DNA of 39,240 nucleotides from Candidatus Roizmanbacteria bacterium (GTDB taxonomy: Bacteria > Patescibacteriota > Microgenomatia > UBA1406 > GWC2-37-13). Position 1 is the stretch's first letter, and each line of letters opens with the position of its first letter. The stretch is from NCBI GenBank assembly GCA_016201695.1, contig JACQCK010000005.1, positions 1 through 39,240 on the forward strand, written 5' to 3'. Below are positions 34,450 to 39,240 of the stretch, piece after piece. Both the position numbers and the translations under genes were made by a program. The notes beneath the pieces were generated by a model. It did not search any database. It worked only from the letters and a program-made list of their open reading frames with translations, and was not told the origin of the DNA.

Positions 34450-34965
34450 TTATTTTTCGCTGATTATATCTTTTGAGGATGTGAGCCGATCAAGAAAAAT
34501 GACTCCCTCCAAATGATCATACTCATGTTGAAAGATACGGGCAACAAAATCAGTAAATTCCCGTTCGATTGACTTTCCGGTACGCGTTGAGTAACGGACT
34601 TTCACAACTTTATGACGGGGAACAAGCGCTCGTATTCCAGGAACGCTCAAGCAGCCCTCCCAATCTTTTTTCTTATCTTTTGACCGATATATAATTGTAG
34701 GGTTGATTACGGCTGTGGGCTTCATTGTAGGCGCGTTTGGATAACGCGGGTTGGGATGTGAAGCGATAATAAATAAACGTATCGGTTGATAGACCTGCGG
34801 TGCCGCAATGCCTACTCCATCGGCATCCATAACAGTAGCTATCAGGTCGTCAATAAGACTTTGTAGACGAGGATCATCAACATTTTTTACTTCTTGCGCT
34901 TTTTCTCTTAAGACCGGATGCCCGAGTTGTGCAATTTGCAGAAATACGCCGTTTTGTTTTTTCAT
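34450..34965 (-). CDS. def: Peptide deformylase
   Basis: 171 residues. It removes the formyl group from the N-terminal Met of new proteins and uses a bound metal ion. All three motifs are intact: GVGIAAPQV (about 51-59), EGCLSVPG (about 103-110, metal-binding Cys) and QHEYDHLEG (about 145-153, two metal-binding His and catalytic Glu). The protein is of normal family length. It is downstream of tRNA-Ala on the same strand, 10 nt from the tRNA 3' end. Confidence 0.96.
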   Translation of the reverse strand: MKKQNGVFLQIAQLGHPVLREKAQEVKNVDDPRLQSLIDDLIATVMDADGVGIAAPQVYQPIRLFIIASHPNPRYPNAPTMKPTAVINPTIIYRSKDKKKDWEGCLSVPGIRALVPRHKVVKVRYSTRTGKSIEREFTDFVARIFQHEYDHLEGVIFLDRLTSSKDIISEK

Positions 34966-34974
34966 AAGTTACGG

Positions 34975-35046
34975 TGGACCGGAGGAGACTTGAACTCCCA
35001 ACCCCTGCAATGCGAATGCAGTGCGCTACCATTGCGCCACCGGCCC
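34975..35046 (-). tRNA. tRNA-Ala (CGC)
   Basis: Minus-strand acceptor arms GGGCCGG and CCGGTCC, with one G-U pair. The anticodon stem CTGCA/TGCAG holds TTCGCAT with anticodon CGC. The T-arm is GGGAG-TTCAAGT-CTCCT. Discriminator A; the next bases read CCG, so CCA is not encoded. Confidence 0.9.
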
Positions 35047-35055
35047 GGTGCTCGT

Positions 35056-35280
35056 TTATGGAAAATGTTTGAAAAAAGAACAGTTGCAAACTTCTTTGTT
35101 CCCGCAGAAGAAAGCAAGTATGCCGTTATGTCGTTCCATTACTTGATGACCTGATTGTCCTTTAGGTGGATATTCACACACTTTTCTAAAGTTCAATTTA
35201 CCGTAAAAATCCTTTATGATATTGAAATCGGGTACATGAATTTCAATGATTATATCTGATAGAGAAGCGTTTTTAGACAT
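35056..35280 (-). pseudogene. Truncated VOC-family protein
   Basis: 74 residues containing only the first module of a VOC protein: IIIEIHVPDFNIIKDFYGKL (about 10-29) and GHQVMERHNGILAFFCGN (about 44-61). The frame ends at a TAA just 9 nt before the 5' end of tRNA-Ala. Full members have two modules and about 120-140 residues, so the C-terminal half is gone. It begins 3 nt after the stop of the methyltransferase gene on the same strand. A short single-module functional form is less likely. Confidence 0.55.
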
Positions 35281-35283
35281 ATT

Positions 35284-36012
35284 TTATTTAGTCGCTGTCA
35301 TTAACGTATATTGCCATGGCATTTTAGCTAATTTTCCCGCAGCAAAATCATCTTGCAGTCTCGCGATTCCTTCCTGAAAACTTTTTTTGTCTATAAAACC
35401 CAATACAGAGTGCGATTTTGTTCTTACTTGATTCATAATTGCTTCGTCCATGGCGACTGGATCAGACAAAGTCTCGGTTTCAAATTTTGAAAAACCAGCC
35501 TCTCTTGCTGCTTTTTCTATTTTTACTAATGAATGATATCTTGCCAAATCAACTTCTAACACGCCAGGAAAGTAAACTGAGGTAAATTTTACTCGTAGGT
35601 CATTTTCTGTTTCTGTCCCGATCAACAAAACTCCACCATCCGTTAAGTGATGATTTGAATTTGCAATAAAAAACTGTGGCCGTTTGAGATGATGTAGTAA
35701 ATCGTGGGCATAAATACAAGGAAAAATTCTATCAAAGGGAAATTCTTTGTCTAAATCTGCTATTCGAAGTTCAGAAGCACAATCTTTTACTTTTGCTTTT
35801 GCCAACATATCATCTGATTTGTCACAACCATAACCTCTAAATCCAGAACGTCTATAAATTTCTAAAAGATCATGTCCAGTTCCACAACCAGCATCAAGGA
35901 AATTATTGCTTTTTATGTGGCTTAGAAAAAAATCTACGACACCCGTATATGCTTTCCTGTGTTCTTCATAAGCTGTTGCCTCTTTCCCGCCATGAGTATA
36001 AGAATTATCCAT
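35284..36012 (-). CDS. SAM-dependent class I methyltransferase
   Basis: 242 residues, cytoplasmic. Motif I is FLDAGCGTGHDLLE (about 38-51), which binds S-adenosylmethionine. GYGCDKSDDMLAKAK (about 61-75) carries the acidic ribose-binding residue, and CIYAHDLLHHLKRPQFF (about 99-115) is the post-motif region typical of UbiE/Coq5-like enzymes. The substrate is unknown. It lies upstream of the truncated VOC gene; tRNA-Arg is further upstream. Confidence 0.85.
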   Translation of the reverse strand: MDNSYTHGGKEATAYEEHRKAYTGVVDFFLSHIKSNNFLDAGCGTGHDLLEIYRRSGFRGYGCDKSDDMLAKAKVKDCASELRIADLDKEFPFDRIFPCIYAHDLLHHLKRPQFFIANSNHHLTDGGVLLIGTETENDLRVKFTSVYFPGVLEVDLARYHSLVKIEKAAREAGFSKFETETLSDPVAMDEAIMNQVRTKSHSVLGFIDKKSFQEGIARLQDDFAAGKLAKMPWQYTLMTATK

Positions 36013-36087
36013 ATTTTCAGTTTAATTATACAAGTTTTAAGACTTTTAGAGAGGCCTAAAGTTGAACCGATATTGTTTCCTCTTGCA

Positions 36088-36119
36088 GCGCTCGCATCGG
36101 GCGGCGGCGTTGCGAGCGC
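36088..36119. repeat. GC-rich inverted repeat between genes
   Basis: Arms GCGCTCGCA (36088-36096) and TGCGAGCGC (36111-36119), perfect 9-bp pairing, around a GC-rich loop. No T-run follows on either strand, so a terminator is doubtful. The GC content is well above the surrounding intergenic DNA. Confidence 0.5.
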
Positions 36120-36148
36120 CGCACCCAACGATTTCGCCATTTCCCAAA

Positions 36149-36223
36149 TGGTGCGCCTGGAGGGAATCGAACCCCCATCAAAGGCTCCGGAAGCCCTTAT
36201 TCTATCCATTGAACTACAAGCGC
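36149..36223 (-). tRNA. tRNA-Arg (CCG), CCA encoded
   Basis: Minus-strand GCGCTTG pairs with CAGGCGC, including a G-U pair. The anticodon loop TTCCGGA gives CCG. The T-arm is GGGGG-TTCGATT-CCCTC. Discriminator A and CCA (36151-36149) are encoded. Confidence 0.92.
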
Positions 36224-36260
36224 GGTTCTCCTATTATAGCACCCGTCATCCAATCTAAAG

Positions 36261-36266
36261 TATAAT
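36261..36266 (+). promoter_or_regulatory. -10 box for the GT4-mutM operon
   Basis: TATAAT ends 7 nt before the ATG at 36274, so the transcript should start at the ATG. No clear -35. Confidence 0.5.
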
Positions 36267-36273
36267 AAAACCT

Positions 36274-37416
36274 ATGAAAGTTGCGCTGGTCCACGATCAA
36301 CTGCAGGAATTTGGCGGCGCCGAGCGCGTGCTGATTGCCCTTAAGGGCATTTTTCCCGCCGCCGATGTTTTTACTTCTTTTTATAGCCCGGCGTCGTTGG
36401 GAAAGCAACGCGGCCAATTCGCCGACTGGAATATAACCGAATCGCCGCTGGCCAAAATTCCCTATTTAAAAAAATTTTACTCGCCTTTTCGCTTCATCAC
36501 TCCGCTTATCTGGAAGGGATTTGATCTTTCCGCTTATGATGTTGTCATCTCTTCATCCGGTTCATATATGTCCAAAGGTGTTTCTGTAAAACCGGGCGCC
36601 CTGCATATCTGTTATTTACATCATCCCCCCCGTTACCTTTACTACTATGAAACCGCGCTTGAGTGGCAGAAATACTGGCCCATAAAACTCTACGCGCATT
36701 TGATAAATCGTGATTTGAGGATTTACGACTATCTTTCTTCGCAAACAGTCGATTTTTTTATTACCAATTCCGAAGAAACTAAAAAACGCATTAATAAATT
36801 CTACCGCCGCGACGCTACTGTTATTTACCCCCCTGTTTCCATCCCTGATAAGAAATCTCTCTCTGATAATTTATCACTTCCCGACCACTACCTGACTGTT
36901 TCCCGGCTCGCCCGCGCCAAACACATTGACGTTCTGATTCGGGCCGCCGGCCGTTTCCATTTTAAGCTGAAAGTGGTCGGACGAGGGCGCGATCTTGACT
37001 ACCTTCGCTCGCTGGCCGGTGATACGGTGGAATTTCTGACCGACGTCGCCGACGATGAGTTACCCGAACTTTATAAAAAAGCCAGGGCATTTCTTTTTGC
37101 CGCTGTTGATGAGGAGTTCGGTATCGCACCGGTTGAGGCGATGGGGTGGGCGCTGCCGGTTATCGCCTTAAAAAGCGGCGGCGTTCCGGAAACTGTTCGG
37201 GAAGGTTTCAACGGTTTCCTGTTTAACAAATTATCACCCCTCTCGCTCGGGGAAGAAATCAAAAAATTGGAATCCTTAGCGGCTAGAGACTATGAGACGC
37301 TCAAAAAAAACGCCCGTAAGACAGCGGAAAAATTTTCGCCGGCGGTCTTTAAACAAAGAATTAGCAATTTCGTTGATGAGAAATTAAAATCAAATGCCCG
37401 AACTTCCAGAAGTTGA
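36274..37416 (+). CDS. GT4-family glycosyltransferase
   Basis: 380 residues, two-domain GT-B enzyme in the cytoplasm or at the membrane face. The N-terminal domain starts KVALVHDQLQEFGGAERVL (2-20), with the GGAE donor/acceptor loop. The C-terminal domain has YLTVSRLARAKHIDVLIRA (about 205-225) and the donor-sugar motif DEEFGIAPVEAMGWALPVIA (Glu-x7-Glu, about 277-296). It resembles mannosyltransferases of the WbaZ kind used in polysaccharide assembly, but the exact sugar cannot be told. It overlaps mutM by 23 bp, so the two are co-transcribed. Confidence 0.9.
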   Translation: MKVALVHDQLQEFGGAERVLIALKGIFPAADVFTSFYSPASLGKQRGQFADWNITESPLAKIPYLKKFYSPFRFITPLIWKGFDLSAYDVVISSSGSYMSKGVSVKPGALHICYLHHPPRYLYYYETALEWQKYWPIKLYAHLINRDLRIYDYLSSQTVDFFITNSEETKKRINKFYRRDATVIYPPVSIPDKKSLSDNLSLPDHYLTVSRLARAKHIDVLIRAAGRFHFKLKVVGRGRDLDYLRSLAGDTVEFLTDVADDELPELYKKARAFLFAAVDEEFGIAPVEAMGWALPVIALKSGGVPETVREGFNGFLFNKLSPLSLGEEIKKLESLAARDYETLKKNARKTAEKFSPAVFKQRISNFVDEKLKSNARTSRS

Positions 37417-38230
37417 GACCATACGCCGCGCACTGATTAAAAATATTCTCCATAAGAAAATTAAGGATGTGGAAATATTCTCGCCAAAACAATTTCACGG
37501 CGATATCACGAGAGTGGGCGGGGCCAAAATAACCGGCCTCCGGCGAAAAGGCAAAGTACTCTATCTTGAGTTAGCGAATGGCCTATACCTGAATTTTCAT
37601 CTTAAAATGTCAGGAGAACTGCTGTTTGGAAAAAAGCGAAATGTTACCCTGAAAGAGTATCTGCCGCGAACCGGCACTAAATCGTTACCGAACAAACACA
37701 CCCGGATAATCCTCAATTTCGACGACGGCTCGGCATTATTTTTCAATGATCTTCGCTTGTTTGGCTGGATCAAACTCACCAATAAACCGGCTGTTCCCGG
37801 CGGCGTTGACGTTCTCTCAAAAGAGTTTACCGCGCCGTACCTCTTGACAGTTGGCCGATCGACGACGAGACCCATTAAGATTTTACTGATGGATCAGGAA
37901 AAAATCGCCGGAATCGGCAATATCTACGCCAACGATTCGCTTTGGGAAGCAAAAATTAACCCCTTAAGAAAGGCTAAAACCCTAACTGAGGTCGAAATAA
38001 ATAATTTATACAAAGCGATCAAAAAAATAATAGCGGAAGCGATAAAATACAAAGGATCATCGGCCCAAGACGAAATGTATGTAATGCCGGACGGCCAAAA
38101 AGGAAAATACCAAAATCATTTCCGGGTTTATCACCGGACAGGAAAACCATGCTTTCGGGACAAAAAAATAATTGTCGCCATTCGTATGAGCGGTCGAGGA
38201 ACATTCTATTGCCCGACATGTCAAATATGA
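37394..38230 (+). CDS. mutM: Formamidopyrimidine-DNA glycosylase
   Basis: 278 residues. It removes oxidised purines such as 8-oxoguanine and nicks the DNA. The N-terminal MPELPEVETIRR gives catalytic Pro2 and Glu3; RRKGKVLYLEL (about 51-61) holds the conserved Lys; GIGNIYANDSLWEA (about 175-188) is the helix-two-turn-helix region. The C-terminal zinc finger keeps Cys253, Cys273, Cys276 and the GRGTFYCPTCQ end, but the second ligand is Asp256 instead of Cys. The start overlaps the end of the GT4 gene. Confidence 0.93.
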   Translation: MPELPEVETIRRALIKNILHKKIKDVEIFSPKQFHGDITRVGGAKITGLRRKGKVLYLELANGLYLNFHLKMSGELLFGKKRNVTLKEYLPRTGTKSLPNKHTRIILNFDDGSALFFNDLRLFGWIKLTNKPAVPGGVDVLSKEFTAPYLLTVGRSTTRPIKILLMDQEKIAGIGNIYANDSLWEAKINPLRKAKTLTEVEINNLYKAIKKIIAEAIKYKGSSAQDEMYVMPDGQKGKYQNHFRVYHRTGKPCFRDKKIIVAIRMSGRGTFYCPTCQI

Positions 38231-38269
38231 AAAATTATTGTCGTAATTCTTGAGTACGTTATAAAAAAA

Positions 38270-38281
38270 GGGTAAATTTAC
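38270..38281. repeat. 12-bp palindrome GGTAAATTTACC
   Basis: Perfect palindrome about 40 bp after the mutM stop. No T-run follows; could be a weak terminator or protein site. Confidence 0.3.
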
Positions 38282-38313
38282 CTTGCTTTAACTAGAAAAC
38301 ACCACGCAGTGTC

Positions 38314-38333
38314 ATCCTCGCAAAAGCGAGGAT
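38314..38333. repeat. REP-like palindrome before the GIY-YIG gene
   Basis: ATCCTCGC-AAAA-GCGAGGAT, perfect 8-bp arms, preceded by GTGTC and followed 5 nt later by the ATG of the GIY-YIG gene (38339). Such GTCAT-stem-ATC palindromes are common REP-type intergenic repeats. Confidence 0.6.
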
Positions 38334-38338
38334 CTAAT

Positions 38339-38498
38339 ATGAAAAATAATTTCTTCGTCTATATTTTCGGCAATAGTCGGCCGACTTTATATATTGGCGT
38401 TACTAACGATTTAAAGCGGAGAGTGTATGAACATAAAAAACATTTAGTCGCCGGGTTTACTAAGAAATATAATATCGCCAAGCTTCTATATTATGAAT
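38339..38498 (+). pseudogene. GIY-YIG nuclease-like gene cut by an IS
   Basis: The ATG at 38339 opens [20 protein letters not shown], then [14 protein letters not shown] and [15 protein letters not shown]. This is the YhbQ/UvrC-type GIY-YIG domain: VYI and LYIG strands and the catalytic Arg and His/Tyr helix. At YYEW the coding match stops exactly where the IS begins (38499), and the frame then runs only 5 codons into the IS. Full-length relatives have about 80-95 residues, so the C-terminal third is lost. The other half, if kept, would lie right of the window. Confidence 0.75.
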
Positions 38499-39240
38499 GG
38501 GTCTTGTCTAGATAACGGTTGAAAAACTGTTAAGATGGATTGTAATGATAAGAAAAACGATCAGACCTAATCGAGCTAAAATTAGTACTAGTAAATTTCA
38601 TCTTATAGTTTCCTGTTTTTGCGATGATTTGACGGCATTTGGAACAAGTAAGGTCATTAAGGTTAACCGGCATACTGTTGAGAACTATTTTAACAGATTT
38701 CGTCATCTCATATATCTTGATTCACAAAAAGATAAGAAGCTTGAGGGAGAGATTGAGATAGATGAGGCATATTTTGGTCCAACAAGAGTGCGCGGTAAAC
38801 GAGGACGTGGAGCGGGAGACAAGATACCGGTAATTGGACTTTTGAAACGTAATGGTAAAGTGTATACGAGGATTATCTTAGACTGTACAAAAGAAGAGTT
38901 GCTCCCGGTAATTAGAGGCAGAGTACTGACAGGATCGACAATCTATACCGATGGATGGACAAGCTATGACAGTTTGATATTTTATGGATACAAACACCGC
39001 CGTATCCACCATCAGGTAAATGAATTTGCCAGAGGAAGAAATCATGTCAACGGCATTGAGTCATTCTGGTCTTATGTGAAACGAAGGCTAAGGAAATTTA
39101 ACGGAGTACCTAAAGCAAAGTTCTTGTTATACTTGAAAGAATCGGAGTGGAGATTTAATCACCGCAGAAACATGAAAATATCGTTTCAGAAACTCATGAG
39201 AAAATATGTCTTATAGTTAGAAGTTTGCTAGACTAGACCC
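38499..39240 (+). mobile_element. Complete IS1595-family insertion sequence
   Basis: Length 742 bp. The left end is GGGTCTTGTCTAGATAAC (38499-38516). The right end, read inward on the minus strand, is GGGTCTAGTCTAGCAAAC (39240-39223); 15 of 18 positions agree. The element holds one transposase gene and ends at the last base of the window. The target duplication cannot be checked because the right flank is missing. Confidence 0.85.
38545..39216 (+). CDS. IS1595-family transposase (IS1016-like, short form)
   Basis: 223 residues. It carries the ISXO2/IS1595 DDE-type core: GEIEIDEAYFGPTRVRGKRG (about 68-87, first Asp/Glu), TIYTDGWTSYDSL (about 132-144, second Asp) and NHVNGIESFWSYVKRRLRKF (about 171-190, Asn/Glu in the usual ENxH-like place). 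The N-terminus has an HTH (KVNRHTVENYFNRF) but lacks the zinc ribbon of long IS1595 transposases, like the IS1016 group. All catalytic residues appear intact, so the element may be active. It lies within matching inverted repeats. Confidence 0.9.
   Translation: MIRKTIRPNRAKISTSKFHLIVSCFCDDLTAFGTSKVIKVNRHTVENYFNRFRHLIYLDSQKDKKLEGEIEIDEAYFGPTRVRGKRGRGAGDKIPVIGLLKRNGKVYTRIILDCTKEELLPVIRGRVLTGSTIYTDGWTSYDSLIFYGYKHRRIHHQVNEFARGRNHVNGIESFWSYVKRRLRKFNGVPKAKFLLYLKESEWRFNHRRNMKISFQKLMRKYVL

Overview
The window looks like chromosomal DNA of a Patescibacteria/CPR bacterium, most likely of the Microgenomates (OP11) type. This is inference from content; there is no rRNA or other phylogenetic marker here. 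The signs are very short intergenic gaps, almost no Shine-Dalgarno sequences, many starts lying a few bases after a -10 box, a cut-down Lon-like ATPase, SipW/TasA-type surface genes, TMTC-like membrane proteins with TPRs, and many membrane-anchored proteins without known family. Most genes are ordinary housekeeping or cell-envelope genes, with one small accessory island.

Layout. 1-5.6 kb: start of an alpha/beta hydrolase, an unknown protein, an ABC exporter, an APH-type kinase and an unknown gene broken by an in-frame TAA. 5.7-9.0 kb: a cupin-GNAT fusion, then a minus-strand cassette of two SipW-like signal peptidases interleaved with two TasA/camelysin-like secreted proteins, driven by a clear promoter and split by a strong hairpin. 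9.3-15.5 kb: a frameshifted PPDK-like phosphotransferase with an unusual C-terminus, a Gly/Ser-rich anchored protein, a Nudix remnant, a PsbP-like anchored protein, a small secreted protein and Maf. 15.5-20.4 kb: groES-groEL with a metallo-beta-lactamase gene, a protease-less Lon-like ATPase, a YkuK-type RNase H-like protein and a VOC protein. 20.4-23.9 kb: tRNA-Cys and tRNA-Ser, then an AT-rich island (XRE regulator, GIY-YIG-type nuclease, unknown protein, TIR protein, a frameshifted small gene). 23.9-32 kb: a VOC protein, a beta-propeller protein, a small hydrolase, three TMTC-like GT-C/TPR paralogues, a Nudix hydrolase and tRNA-Gly/Phe/Ile. 32.3-39.2 kb: a large protein joining a beta-rich region to a kinase-like domain, peptide deformylase, tRNA-Ala, a truncated VOC gene, a methyltransferase, tRNA-Arg, a GT4 glycosyltransferase overlapping mutM, and a GIY-YIG gene cut by a complete IS1595-type insertion sequence that ends at the last base of the window.

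How the genes fit together. The SipW/TasA cassette, TMTC-like proteins, GT4, ABC exporter and anchored proteins point to cell-surface building and glycosylation. GroESL, the Lon-like ATPase and deformylase serve protein quality control; Maf, Nudix and MutM serve nucleotide and DNA sanitation. Several genes are broken by one-base frameshifts, a stop codon, truncation or IS insertion. From sequence alone, real decay cannot be told from assembly error in the homopolymer cases.

Two layout habits recur. Start codons often lie 4-10 nt after a TATAAT-like box, suggesting leaderless mRNAs, and convergent neighbours interlock through shared stop-codon palindromes (CTAG, TTATAA, TTATAG).
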